Positions 26,136 to 34,494 are shown, counted from the first letter of the stretch. The stretch is 34,556 nt of DNA from an uncultured Shewanella sp. (GCF_947501225.1 NZ_CANMUW010000026.1:1-34556), one strand, 5' to 3'. Numbers and translations: made by a program. The notes: a model not told the origin generated them from the sequence alone.

Positions 26136-27410
26136 TTGAAACGACTTTTTCTTAGTCTCTACCTACTGCTAAGCCTCAGTGTGTTAGGTATAGGTTGGAC
26201 TCTCGATAGCATCTGGCAAAATAATGTCGAAGAGAGTGGCGCATTGGATGCGCCATTTATCGCTTTGGCGCAACTGCTTGCCAAGCTCCCCGAAGAGCAG
26301 CGCCAATTTTATCTTCAGGAGTCGGGGCAAAATCCTGACTATCCCATTAAGCTACTCGATGCCGGTCAGATAGCTGTCTCTGCCCACAACTCGCTCACCG
26401 CCGACAGCGTTCTAATCACTCAGCAGGATGATGATCATGAACTGCACTTCATAAAGGTCGCCGATCAGATCTTAGTTGCCGGTCCCATAGAGATCGATCC
26501 CAGAGCCAGATTGCGGGGATTGTTTACTCTCTTCTTCTACCTCTCATTAGCCTTCATCTCCCTGATCTGGGTATGGCCGCTATCGAGAGATCTGAAAACT
26601 CTCAGAAATGCGACCAAGGAGTTTGGGCAGGCTAACTGGAACACTCAGATATCCCTTTCATCCCGCTCCCAGGTGCTGCCTCTGGCCATCACTTTCAACG
26701 AGATGGCGCAGCAGATAAGTACACTCATAGAGAATCAGAAACATCTTTCTAATGCCGTCTCACACGAGATCCGCACCCCGCTTGCCAGACTGAAGTTTGC
26801 CCTGGCGTTAATGCCGCAATACTGCAAGCCCGATTCCGATGAGCAGCGAAGAGCTGAGTTTATGGAGGATATGCAGCAGGATGTGAAGGAGATGGAGAAC
26901 CTGCTGCAGGAGCTGCTAACCTACGCGAGCCTGGAGTCACAAGGCAAGGAGGTTCAATTCGAGCACTGCGACCTCAGCGTGTTAACTAAGCAGACGATCG
27001 ACCGTTTATCATCGACGGTATCCGCCCCGATTGTGTTTGAAAACAGCGAAAATCCCGTCTACCTGATGGGCGATCCCTCTCTCATCGAAAGGGCGATTCA
27101 AAACCTTATCACCAACGCCCAACGATTCGGGCGCCAGGCGATAAAAGTTAAGATATCACAGAGTCAGGAGCAGGTTTCGCTCTCAATTACCGATGACGGT
27201 CAAGGGATCCCTCCTGAGGATCAGTGCAAGATATTTGAACCCTTCTACCGCAGTAAGTCGGTACAAAATGGCAATAAAGGTCATGGCCTGGGGTTGGCCA
27301 TCATCAAACGAATCATGGAGCGACACAAGGGAAAGGTGACTCTGGAAAGCCGGGATGGTTACACCTGCTTCACCCTGTTCTGGCCTACACCGACCCGGCC
27401 TCAGAGTTAA
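26136..27410 (+). CDS. RstB-like sensor histidine kinase
   Basis: A 424-residue membrane kinase. TM1 is at about 3-22, a periplasmic sensor region at about 23-125, TM2 at about 130-150, then HAMP. The phosphoacceptor motif is VSHEIRTPLARLKF with His210, and the ATPase domain shows NLITNAQRFG, DDGQGIPPED, FEPFYR and GHGLGLAII. RTPLARL is typical of the RstB/CpxA-like group. Start is a TTG at 26136 with GGAAAG upstream; this start gives a natural short basic N-terminus (MKRLF). Fourth gene of the mipA-DUF3019-rstA-rstB run. Confidence 0.91.
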   Translation: MKRLFLSLYLLLSLSVLGIGWTLDSIWQNNVEESGALDAPFIALAQLLAKLPEEQRQFYLQESGQNPDYPIKLLDAGQIAVSAHNSLTADSVLITQQDDDHELHFIKVADQILVAGPIEIDPRARLRGLFTLFFYLSLAFISLIWVWPLSRDLKTLRNATKEFGQANWNTQISLSSRSQVLPLAITFNEMAQQISTLIENQKHLSNAVSHEIRTPLARLKFALALMPQYCKPDSDEQRRAEFMEDMQQDVKEMENLLQELLTYASLESQGKEVQFEHCDLSVLTKQTIDRLSSTVSAPIVFENSENPVYLMGDPSLIERAIQNLITNAQRFGRQAIKVKISQSQEQVSLSITDDGQGIPPEDQCKIFEPFYRSKSVQNGNKGHGLGLAIIKRIMERHKGKVTLESRDGYTCFTLFWPTPTRPQS

Positions 27411-27494
27411 ACACCGAACAAGGTCAGAACAGATAAACAAACTCCATTGGCGACCAATGACTTATCGAACTCACTAAGCAAGCTCAGGTGAAGC

Positions 27495-27806
27495 TTAATC
27501 AAGAGTCAGGCCGCCCGATGGCGCATCGGGGACAGTCTCATCAACTACACCAAAGTCCAGCGACGAGTTTATCGCTGCCCTCTGCTGCACCAGCTGGGCT
27601 TTTTTAGCCTTCAATATTGCCAGTTGCCTGCGGCGCTTTCGTTGCTTACACAGGCGAATAACATCATATTTTTTGGCATCAGAAAACTCGAGCCAGTTAA
27701 AGCGCTCATCTCTATTGCGCAAACAGCCCTTACAGTAGCCTCTGGCATCGGTCTGACAAACACCGATACAGGGACTGGGGATCTCAAAAAACTCTAACTG
27801 CTCCAT
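27495..27806 (-). CDS. DUF1289 cysteine-rich protein
   Basis: A small protein of about 103 residues with the DUF1289 signature SPCIGVCQTDARGYCKGCLRNRDE, holding four cysteines likely to bind a metal. The C-terminal half is strongly basic (RLCKQRKRRRQLAILKAKKAQLV) and helical, suggesting nucleic-acid contact. The frame also allows a TTG start at 27839, but ATG 27806 (EQLEFFEIPSPC) is the usual beginning; AGGG is only 1 nt from it, so the start is uncertain. Function unknown. It is convergent with the sensor kinase gene. Confidence 0.82.
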   Translation of the reverse strand: MEQLEFFEIPSPCIGVCQTDARGYCKGCLRNRDERFNWLEFSDAKKYDVIRLCKQRKRRRQLAILKAKKAQLVQQRAAINSSLDFGVVDETVPDAPSGGLTLD

Positions 27807-27974
27807 ACCCTGAATATGCGAAACCTTATGATTATCCAAACAGGTGATACTTTAAACATAACTGATAACTATTCAACTGGCTAAGTTTTATTCACTAGAA
27901 TACTATAAAATGGTTACCGAAGAGGTGTGCGAATTACACCCCAATTAACTGCCATCTTTCACTAAAGGATTAAT

Positions 27975-28511
27975 ATGAAATTTAGCCCTCTTCCCACTCT
28001 ATTCATCACGGCTATTCTCCTCTCTGCCTGTGCGACAACACCTAAGAGTGATTACGACATCAACTACGACTTCAATCAGCTCAACAGTTTTACCGCGTTT
28101 TCTCCCTCCCAAACCAAGGATCCAATCAGCGCGGAAAGGATCAAGGGAGCCATTTCAGAAACCCTTATGTCTAAAGGTTTTGTCGCTGATGAAGCAGATC
28201 CTGATTTCAGGATCACATACACCTTCAAGGTCGAGAATAAACCTAAAGACTCGGGTGTATCGATAGGACTGGGCACAGGCACCTGGGGAAGCAGTGGTGG
28301 CATCAGCATAGGAACCAGTGTCGGAGTTCCCATAGGCAGCAATACGGCTAAAATCCAGACCATACAGATAGATGTCATCGACGCACAGAGTAATAAGCTC
28401 ATATGGCGCGGCACAGACAAGTTTAATTTCGATGCAGGCGGCGAGGATAAAGCCGAGGAAACGGCAAAAACAGTCACTAAAATTTTAGCCCTGTTTCCAC
28501 CGCAACAGTAA
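27975..28511 (+). CDS. DUF4136 lipoprotein
   Basis: A 178-residue lipoprotein with signal and lipobox LLSAC (Cys19) followed by Ala-Thr-Thr, consistent with outer-membrane sorting. The body fits the DUF4136 fold: YDINYDFNQLNSFTAF near the N-terminus, FRITYTFKVEN in the middle, and a Gly/Ser-rich loop (GLGTGTWGSSGGISIGTSVG). The end reads IDVIDAQSNKLIWRGTD. AAAGGA precedes ATG 27975 at 5 nt. Function is unknown. It stands alone on the plus strand. Confidence 0.9.
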   Translation: MKFSPLPTLFITAILLSACATTPKSDYDINYDFNQLNSFTAFSPSQTKDPISAERIKGAISETLMSKGFVADEADPDFRITYTFKVENKPKDSGVSIGLGTGTWGSSGGISIGTSVGVPIGSNTAKIQTIQIDVIDAQSNKLIWRGTDKFNFDAGGEDKAEETAKTVTKILALFPPQQ

Positions 28512-28571
28512 CCGGTTGTAATGTAACGAGCGTAACGATGAAGAGTTAATAGAACAGATACCCTGCAGATG

Positions 28572-28629
28572 GCCCTTCAAATAAACCATGACCCCATAGT
28601 GCATGGGGCTCTCTCACTGAACGAAGGGC
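28572..28629. repeat. Nested hairpin between convergent genes
   Basis: An outer 7-bp stem GCCCTTC/GAAGGGC (28572-28578 with 28623-28629) encloses a perfect 6-bp inner stem CCCCAT/ATGGGG (28592-28597 with 28603-28608, 5-nt loop). It lies between the DUF4136 and AAA genes. T-tracts are absent, so it is probably an mRNA-end structure rather than a standard terminator. Confidence 0.55.
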
Positions 28630-28643
28630 TTAGTAACTAAGGT

Positions 28644-30113
28644 CTAAAGGTGTGCATTTACCGTTCGCCCAGATGCCCAATCCCTGAGCGCCTGTAACTT
28701 CTCCCGCATCACCACCGACAGCGGCCTGGTTTTCATCAACTCCTCGATAAGCAGGCTCTGCTCCACCTCTCGGTCAGATGCCTTTGCTGTATAGATGGCC
28801 GAGATGATCGCCTGCTCTATCTCCGCGCCGGAAAATCCCCGGCTCACATTAGAGAGTTGAGCCAGGTCGAAGCGATTGGGGTCCAAATTACGACGCTTGG
28901 CGTGAATAAGAAATATCGCCTGACGGATCTCATCATCCGGAAGGTCGACGAAGAAGATCTCATCCATACGCCCTTTTCGCATCAACTCCGGCGGCAGCGC
29001 CGAAATATCGTTGGCGGTAGCCACCATGAACACATCTGATTTTCGCTCTGCCATCCAGGTCAAAATGGTGCCAAGGATGCGTTTTGAGGTACCATCATCG
29101 CTGGCACCACTGCTTAAACCTTTCTCTATCTCATCGATCCAAAGCACGCAGGGGGACATGAGGTCTGCCAGCTCAAGGGCATGACGCAGACTCTTCTCGG
29201 TCTCACCGATATATTTATTATACAGGGCTGACATATCCATTCTCAGCAGGGGACGCTGCCACATACCGGCAACCGCCTTTGCCGCCAGGCTCTTACCACT
29301 GCCCTGTACCCCAAGCAACAGTATTCCTTTGGGTTGATCCTCAATAGCCTCTGTTTTTCCGGAAGGCGTCCTCTGTTTTAACCAATTTTTGAGGTTGTGC
29401 AAACCGGCGACCTGAGAGAAATCGCTGGTGTCATATTCAAACTGCAACACGCCTTTCATATCCAGCAGTTCAAATTTGCCCCGGTTAACCATATCTACAT
29501 CTGAGTGCGTGATAGCCCCGTCATCGACAATGGCTTTATGGGCAAGACGACGCGCATCATCAAAGGTCAGCCCCCTAAGGTTATCGGCGAGCTTCAATAC
29601 CGCTGAATCATCGACGCTCAAGGCCAAACCTTCACTCCTTGCTTGCTCAATCTGCTCATAAACAAGGTTTTGCAACTGGGCCGTATTGGGAAGTGATATA
29701 CGAAAATGGGCACAGTAACGCTTTATCTCAGGTGGGATCTCGAAGGCATGACTCACCAGCACTATTGTATGCTGCAATGATTCATACTCGAGGGCAATCT
29801 CTTTAAGTAAACGAACATTCTTAGGCGCATTCTCGACAAAAGGATGAAAATCACAAAGCACATAGATCCCCTGTTGCTCGGTCGATTTTATCTGTCCTAA
29901 GATATCGGCAGGCTCACTGTTAAACTTCTGAGTGCCGATCGAACGGTCGAGCCGTGTCAACCCCTGAGTAATGCTCCAGCTGAACAGGGGCTGATAGAGA
30001 ATCGAAGAGACTTTTTTCAACAGCTCGATGACCCGATACTCCTCATAGGTTTCGATAACGACAATAGGAGTATTGGAGCGTAATACGGCGGTTAAATCTC
30101 TGATATCTTGCAT
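28644..30113 (-). CDS. Ycf46-like AAA ATPase
   Basis: A 489-residue AAA+ ATPase resembling the chloroplast/cyanobacterial Ycf46 group. The N-terminal half (1-230) has an inactive-looking P-loop-like fold (TPIVVIETYEEYRVIELL...GIYVLCDFHPF). The C-terminal half has an active AAA module: Walker A GVQGSGKS (about 267-274), Walker B VLWIDEIEK, sensor ATANDISALPPELMRKGRMDE with the Arg finger, and the FSGAEIEQAI sensor-2 helix. It ends in a helical bundle. The initiator ATG is preceded by AGGGACCGAAC-like sequence. In cyanobacteria, members affect photosynthesis and carbon use; in heterotrophs the role is unknown. No partner gene is adjacent. Confidence 0.9.
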   Translation of the reverse strand: MQDIRDLTAVLRSNTPIVVIETYEEYRVIELLKKVSSILYQPLFSWSITQGLTRLDRSIGTQKFNSEPADILGQIKSTEQQGIYVLCDFHPFVENAPKNVRLLKEIALEYESLQHTIVLVSHAFEIPPEIKRYCAHFRISLPNTAQLQNLVYEQIEQARSEGLALSVDDSAVLKLADNLRGLTFDDARRLAHKAIVDDGAITHSDVDMVNRGKFELLDMKGVLQFEYDTSDFSQVAGLHNLKNWLKQRTPSGKTEAIEDQPKGILLLGVQGSGKSLAAKAVAGMWQRPLLRMDMSALYNKYIGETEKSLRHALELADLMSPCVLWIDEIEKGLSSGASDDGTSKRILGTILTWMAERKSDVFMVATANDISALPPELMRKGRMDEIFFVDLPDDEIRQAIFLIHAKRRNLDPNRFDLAQLSNVSRGFSGAEIEQAIISAIYTAKASDREVEQSLLIEELMKTRPLSVVMREKLQALRDWASGRTVNAHL

Positions 30114-30137
30114 GTTCGGTCCCTAATCTAAGCGCAT

Positions 30138-30164
30138 AAAAAAGGCCCGTTAAACGGACCTTTT
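30138..30164 (-). terminator. Terminator of the DUF3302-HlyD operon
   Basis: An 11-bp stem (one G-T wobble in the minus-strand RNA) around AAAGGCCCGT/ACGGACCTTT with a 3-nt loop, followed on the minus strand by a T run. It is 21 bases past the HlyD stop codon. Confidence 0.85.
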
Positions 30165-30184
30165 GATATTACCAAAGCGAGGGG

Positions 30185-31321
30185 TTAATGGAATAGATAA
30201 TTTAACCAGCCTAGCATTCTCAATATAACCTTACGCATCACCGCGACATGAGAGAAATGCTCGGTATAGATGGCCGCCTGTCCCGCCACACCGGCAGGAA
30301 ATGGTTTCTTCACATCATGTTCATCAAGTTCAATCAAGACTACCGCTCTTCCTCTTGGCATCAGTGCCATAGAGGAGATCAATACACCGCGCGACTGTAG
30401 CTCCCCCTCGGCCATTGCCGGCAGGATCTTGGCTACCCGCCCCTTAAACACCACCCCGGGAGCTGCATCTAAGATCACCTCGGCCTCATCCCCCTCTTTT
30501 AGTCGTAACAGTGAGTTTTGCCAGAAAGCCCCGGCAAAATAGCGCTGCTCATCGGGAATAAAGCTGATCAGTGACCGCAGAGGCATAGGCACCGCCACGA
30601 TACCTGGACGCAATGCCATCTGAGTGACCATGCCATCGCTTGGTGCCCTGACAACTGTCATCTCAAGATCAAACAGCGCCTTTTCAAGCTCTCCCTGTAT
30701 CCTTGCAACCTTAGTATTTACCCCATCGACATTAGATTGAAAGGCGAGCCTAACTCTCAACTCCTCGGCTTTCGCCGCGGTCAGTTGTGCTTCCGACGCC
30801 AAATATAGCTGGCGTTTGTTGTCTAGCTCAAGCTCGGTAAATGGCGAGTTAGCTCCGCCTTTCTTCTTACCTTTGGCATAACGTTCGAACGCAGACTTAG
30901 TTCTGTCTCTGTCGGCCGTTGTCCGCTCGACGCTGGCTAACGCAGCTTGCCATGCAGCCTCGAGCTGTGGAACCTCCTGCTCAGCCGAAACCAGTGCAGC
31001 CCGCTTCTGCTTAACTATCGCCTCAAAGGGACGCGAATCGATACGAAACAACACATCTCCTTTCTTGATAGGAACATTGGGCTTAACCTCCACATCCGTC
31101 ACTATCCCACGTACGGCGGGGTTGATCGGTACAGTGACAAATACCTCTTTCGCAAATGGCGTGTAGGGATGGTTATAGTTCATCAACAGGATCAAGGCGC
31201 CAACAATAAATACACCACCCAATATTGCTGTAGGAACGGTCCACTTGTTCAGCGGTATTTTAAATGCCTTAAAAATGGCAATACAGATCGCCGCATAAGT
31301 AAGAATCAGTAATAGATCCAT
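30185..31321 (-). CDS. HlyD-family membrane fusion protein, YiaV-like
   Basis: A 378-residue periplasmic adaptor with two N-terminal transmembrane helices (about 2-20 and 28-46), unlike most single-helix HlyD proteins. The lipoyl/barrel-sandwich halves are at about 62-105 (VTDVEVKPNVPIKKGDVLFRID) and 240-275 (VRAPSDGMVTQMALRPG), with a long coiled coil between. A beta-barrel domain follows. Length equals that of E. coli YiaV. ATG 31321 has AAGGAGG at 6 nt; the ORF open to 31396 overlaps the upstream gene and is not used. It starts 1 bp after the DUF3302 stop. No ABC or MFS pump gene is adjacent; substrate unknown. Confidence 0.9.
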   Translation of the reverse strand: MDLLLILTYAAICIAIFKAFKIPLNKWTVPTAILGGVFIVGALILLMNYNHPYTPFAKEVFVTVPINPAVRGIVTDVEVKPNVPIKKGDVLFRIDSRPFEAIVKQKRAALVSAEQEVPQLEAAWQAALASVERTTADRDRTKSAFERYAKGKKKGGANSPFTELELDNKRQLYLASEAQLTAAKAEELRVRLAFQSNVDGVNTKVARIQGELEKALFDLEMTVVRAPSDGMVTQMALRPGIVAVPMPLRSLISFIPDEQRYFAGAFWQNSLLRLKEGDEAEVILDAAPGVVFKGRVAKILPAMAEGELQSRGVLISSMALMPRGRAVVLIELDEHDVKKPFPAGVAGQAAIYTEHFSHVAVMRKVILRMLGWLNYLFH

Positions 31322-31322
31322 C

Positions 31323-31730
31323 TTATACCTCCTTCTTACTGGTTGTATGTTCACCCACATCGGTTTGCGCTTCCGGGTCGATGACAGGCTTTTCACCGGA
31401 CTGCTCGATAGATTGCAAACGTAGCTCTAACTGGGCAACCGTTTCATTGAGTTGTTTTACCTCGCCTTCCAGGGCCAACTCACGTTCGGCGATAGAACTG
31501 AACCCCCAGCCTCGCCCCTCACGGTACAAGGTGGCCCAGATCCAGAGAAACGGCCAGATGGCATGCAGGGTAAACAGACTCACCCACCCGGCTACATGCA
31601 GCGCATCCTGCTGCGGATGGTTACGTTTTTTAGCAATTTCGTAGGGAATATCGTGAATGACGATAACACCGTAAAAAATAAAAATTGCCACAAAGAAAAT
31701 CACGCCTAATGCAAAGTAATCTAAAAACAC
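31323..31730 (-). CDS. DUF3302 inner membrane protein, YiaW-like
   Basis: A 135-residue membrane protein with helices at about 5-28 and 50-68, followed by a coiled coil (RELALEGEVKQLNETVAQLELRLQ) and an acidic tail. It resembles E. coli YiaW (107 residues), which is paired with the HlyD-like YiaV just as here. Start is a GTG at 31730 with AAGGAG 6 nt upstream. The next gene begins 1 bp after its stop, so they form a tight two-gene operon. It may help anchor the adaptor; the function is unknown. Confidence 0.88.
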   Translation of the reverse strand: MFLDYFALGVIFFVAIFIFYGVIVIHDIPYEIAKKRNHPQQDALHVAGWVSLFTLHAIWPFLWIWATLYREGRGWGFSSIAERELALEGEVKQLNETVAQLELRLQSIEQSGEKPVIDPEAQTDVGEHTTSKKEV

Positions 31731-32042
31731 TACTCGCTCCTTACACCCTTATAACCAGCTGCTCCGGCTATATTCAGATGTTTGTTTTTATGACTCATGA
31801 GAGAATCAACCCGGAAGCATCTCCTCAACAATTCATTAACAACACCAGTGCTTTTTTCATTAAAAACACAGTGTTCCGTTCCGTTAGAGTGATCAACTAC
31901 ACACTTGTAGTCCTTGTTTCCACTATATATGGCCATCAATGTAATATAGTGGATAAAAGGGCGAATATAAGCTCTCAAAAACAATAAAATTAACTTAGCG
32001 TTAACAGCTAATACCTTTATAAAAATTAACAAGGTACCCACA
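31731..32042. other. Divergent control region between DUF3302 and purT
   Basis: 312 bp with no gene. It carries a 10-bp perfect inverted repeat TCCACTATAT/ATATAGTGGA (31919-31928 with 31944-31953, 15-nt spacer). Closer to purT is TTAGC-GTTAACA-GCTAA (31995-32011). Neither matches the E. coli PurR consensus. AAGG at 32031-32034 serves purT translation. Confidence 0.6.
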
Positions 32043-33218
32043 ATGATAGGAACACCACATTCAAATGGCGCGCTTCGTGCCATGCTTCTCGGCTGCGGAG
32101 AGCTCGGCAAAGAGGTTGCAATCGAACTACAGCGCATGGGAGTCGAGGTGATCGGTGTCGACCGATACCCCAATGCCCCCGCTATGCAGATAGCCCACAG
32201 ATTTCATGTTATCAATATGCTCGATGGCGACGCGCTGAGAAATATTATTGAGCAGGAGCAACCCCATTTGGTTATTCCTGAGATTGAGGCCATTGCGACC
32301 CAGACCTTAGTTGAGATGGAAGCGGAAGGTGTCAACATAGTACCTACCGCGAAAGCGACTCAATTGACCATGGACAGAGAAGGGATCAGACGTCTGGCCG
32401 CCGAAACCTTGGGTCTCCCCACCTCACCTTACTTTTTTTGCGACACCCAAGCCGAGTTTGAACTGGCCATCGAAAATATCGGCATGCCTTGTGTCGTAAA
32501 ACCGGTCATGAGCTCATCTGGCAAGGGACAGAGTGTCATCCGCGAAGCTGCACAGGTACTCAGCGCATGGAACTATGCTCAGGAAGGTGGACGCGCCGGT
32601 GGTGGCCGGGTCATTGTCGAAGGTTTTGTTCCCTTCGATTACGAAATAACCCTGCTTACGGTTAGTGCTGCTAATGGTATTCACTTCTGCGATCCCATTG
32701 GCCATAGACAGGAAGATGGTGACTATCGTGAATCCTGGCAGCCCCAAGCTATGTCACCTCAGGTGTTGGCCAAATCTCAGGAGATAGGTCGTAAGGTCGT
32801 CGAAGCGCTCGGTGGTTACGGCCTGTTTGGTGTAGAGCTGTTTATTAAGGGGGATGAGGTTTATTTCTCTGAGGTCTCCCCTCGTCCACACGATACCGGA
32901 CTGGTTACCTTGATCAGCCAGGATCTCTCCGAGTTTGCCCTACATGCGCGAGCCATTCTTGGCTTACCCGTTGCTAATATCGCTCAGCATGGTCCCAGTG
33001 CATCAGCTGTGATTCTGGCCGAAGGCAAGTCTAACAACATTCGTTATCAGGGGATGGCTGCATCACTGGAAGCGCCTGACACTCAGTTGCGTCTGTTCGG
33101 TAAGCCTGAGATTGATGGCCGTCGCCGCTTAGGTGTAGCGCTGGCGCGTGGAGAGAGTATCGATAATGCCATAGATAAGGCGCTGGCTTGCGCGAGCCGA
33201 GTCGAAGTTATCTTATAG
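32043..33218 (+). CDS. purT: Formate-dependent phosphoribosylglycinamide formyltransferase
   Basis: Converts GAR, formate and ATP to formyl-GAR, ADP and phosphate in de novo purine synthesis. The 391-residue protein has PurT length (392 in E. coli). An N-terminal preATP-grasp fold has MLLGCGELGKEVAIELQRMG. The ATP-grasp core has CVVKPVMSSSGKGQS, the EGFVPFDYEITLLTV block and the metal-binding GVELFIKGDEVYFSEVSPRPHDTGLVT motif. A C-terminal domain follows (RLFGKPEIDGRRRLGVALA). Start ATG 32043 has AAGG upstream. Single gene with its own divergent promoter region. Confidence 0.97.
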   Translation: MIGTPHSNGALRAMLLGCGELGKEVAIELQRMGVEVIGVDRYPNAPAMQIAHRFHVINMLDGDALRNIIEQEQPHLVIPEIEAIATQTLVEMEAEGVNIVPTAKATQLTMDREGIRRLAAETLGLPTSPYFFCDTQAEFELAIENIGMPCVVKPVMSSSGKGQSVIREAAQVLSAWNYAQEGGRAGGGRVIVEGFVPFDYEITLLTVSAANGIHFCDPIGHRQEDGDYRESWQPQAMSPQVLAKSQEIGRKVVEALGGYGLFGVELFIKGDEVYFSEVSPRPHDTGLVTLISQDLSEFALHARAILGLPVANIAQHGPSASAVILAEGKSNNIRYQGMAASLEAPDTQLRLFGKPEIDGRRRLGVALARGESIDNAIDKALACASRVEVIL

Positions 33219-33249
33219 AGAAGTGGTTTATAGAAAACGGTTTATTTAG

Positions 33250-33282
33250 AAAACGACCTCCCGGGCCTGAGCGCCCGAGAGG
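33250..33282 (-). terminator. Terminator of the D-2-hydroxyacid dehydrogenase gene
   Basis: A 10-bp GC-rich stem (33257-33266 with 33273-33282, one wobble) with a 6-nt loop is followed on the minus strand by TCGTTTTC. It may also hold back plus-strand transcription from purT, though no T-run follows on that strand. Confidence 0.75.
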
Positions 33283-33286
33283 CTGC

Positions 33287-34258
33287 TCAATTAACCCTAT
33301 TCACAGGCTTTTCGGATAGAAAGGCCTGTAAGTTAGCTATCGCTATATCCAGTAAATTCTGTCTCGCTTCCAGTGTCGCCCAGGCATTATGGGGAGTGAT
33401 GCTGATATTAACCGTGCTAAGCAGCGGGTTATCAGCCTCAGGTGGCTCACTCGAGAGCACATCGACACCTGCAGCGGCAATCTTCCCCTGTTCCAACGCC
33501 TGTTTCAAAGCGACTTCATCGATTAGTCCCCCCCGGGCGGTATTGATCAAGATTGCACTCGCGCGCATCTTCTCAAGTACTTTCCGGTCTACCAACTTAT
33601 CTGTCGCTTCGGTCAGAGGACAATGCAGAGAGAGAATATCTACCCTAGGGAGCATCTCATCGAAGCCTATCCACTCAACGCCTTGAGGAAGGTCGGTGAG
33701 CTCTTTACGGGTATTGACCAACACCTTCATGCCGAAGGCCAAAGCTATGTTAGCCACCTGTTGACCGATGGCACCATAGCCCATCAAGCCTAAGCTTTTT
33801 CCCATCAATGATTGCAGCGGTGCCAGGGTAAAGCAGAAATCCTCAGATTCATTCCACTTGCCAGCCGTCACGGCATTGTGGTGCATACCCACTCTCTGTG
33901 TATGGTGAAGGATATGAGCAAACACCATCTGAGCTACCGCATCGGGGCCATAGCCGGGTACATTGGTCACTACAACTCCACACTCAGCTGCAAAGTTCAG
34001 GTCAACCACATTCGTCCCCGTAGCGAGCACCCCGATATATTTAAGCTGCAGAAGCTGAGAAAGTGTCTCTGCTGTAATGGGCGTTTTATTGGTGAAGATG
34101 ATATCGGCATTCGATGCACGGGAGATAAGCTCAGCCTCAGAGGTTCTGTCATAACAATGAAATGTCCCTTCACCATCATGCTTAGCCAGACCAGACAGAG
34201 GCTGCCAGTCAAGATCGCCGGGATTTAACGTATAACCATCGAGTACGACAATATTCAT
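33287..34258 (-). CDS. D-2-hydroxyacid dehydrogenase (glycerate/hydroxypyruvate reductase-like)
   Basis: A 323-residue NAD(P)-dependent dehydrogenase for 2-hydroxy acids. The nucleotide-binding motif is GLMGYGAIGQQVA (about 155-167). Catalytic Arg is in INTARGGLIDE, Glu in VLSSEPP, and His in ITPHNAWAT, the PHNAW form typical of hydroxypyruvate/glycerate-type members. The substrate-loop segment is VLATGTNVVD. ATG 34258 has AAGGTG upstream at 4 nt. Single gene with terminator. An hprA-like role in glyoxylate/hydroxypyruvate reduction is likely, but other 2-keto acids are possible. Confidence 0.93.
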   Translation of the reverse strand: MNIVVLDGYTLNPGDLDWQPLSGLAKHDGEGTFHCYDRTSEAELISRASNADIIFTNKTPITAETLSQLLQLKYIGVLATGTNVVDLNFAAECGVVVTNVPGYGPDAVAQMVFAHILHHTQRVGMHHNAVTAGKWNESEDFCFTLAPLQSLMGKSLGLMGYGAIGQQVANIALAFGMKVLVNTRKELTDLPQGVEWIGFDEMLPRVDILSLHCPLTEATDKLVDRKVLEKMRASAILINTARGGLIDEVALKQALEQGKIAAAGVDVLSSEPPEADNPLLSTVNISITPHNAWATLEARQNLLDIAIANLQAFLSEKPVNRVN

Positions 34259-34287
34259 CTGTCACCTTAAAATTAAGAAGTGAAAAC

Positions 34288-34343
34288 CTAGAATCTAGGC
34301 TCTAGAAACTAGAAACTAGGCTCTAGGAACTAGAAACTAGAAC
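34288..34343. repeat. Degenerate heptanucleotide array (CTAGAAA-type, 8 units)
   Basis: Eight consecutive 7-bp units beginning CTAG: ctagaat, ctaggct, ctagaaa, ctagaaa, ctaggct, ctaggaa, ctagaaa, ctagaac. A 21-bp higher-order unit (34300-34320 and 34321-34341, two mismatches) is visible. The array provides the stop codon of the adjacent gene fragment. Confidence 0.9.
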
Positions 34344-34410
34344 TTAAGCTTTAACCCCAGGTTCGCCTGTCCCTGCCACATGTTGATACGACGGGCGCGC
34401 TGATGAACCA
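34337..34410 (-). pseudogene. Fragment: duplicated 3' end of an outer-membrane-protein-like gene
   Basis: On the minus strand this encodes RINMWQGQANLGLKLKF then TAG, the same tail as the gene end at 34483-34556 (70 bp with 1 mismatch). The frame meets a TGA two codons upstream of the repeat edge, so only about 24 codons remain and it cannot be a complete gene. The stop codon falls in the CTAG heptamer array. The terminal Phe and alternating pattern suggest a beta-barrel C-terminus. Confidence 0.85.
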
Positions 34411-34473
34411 GTCACATATTATCGGAAATAACTATCCACTCTATGCACTATTCCAAACTGAACTGAAGCCAGA

Positions 34474-34494
34474 ACTTAAAACTTAAAACTTAAA
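34474..34494. repeat. Heptanucleotide repeat (ACTTAAA)x3
   Basis: Three perfect 7-bp units overlap the end of the partial gene at the window edge. This is the third 7-bp-period array in the window. Confidence 0.9.

Noticed and set aside
27512..27528. CCCGATG/CATCGGG hairpin as a terminator for DUF1289
   Set aside because: It lies inside the coding end of DUF1289 and has no T-run.
31995..32011. PurR operator upstream of purT
   Set aside because: The TTAGC-GTTAACA-GCTAA palindrome does not match the PurR consensus around ACGCAAACGTTTGCGT.
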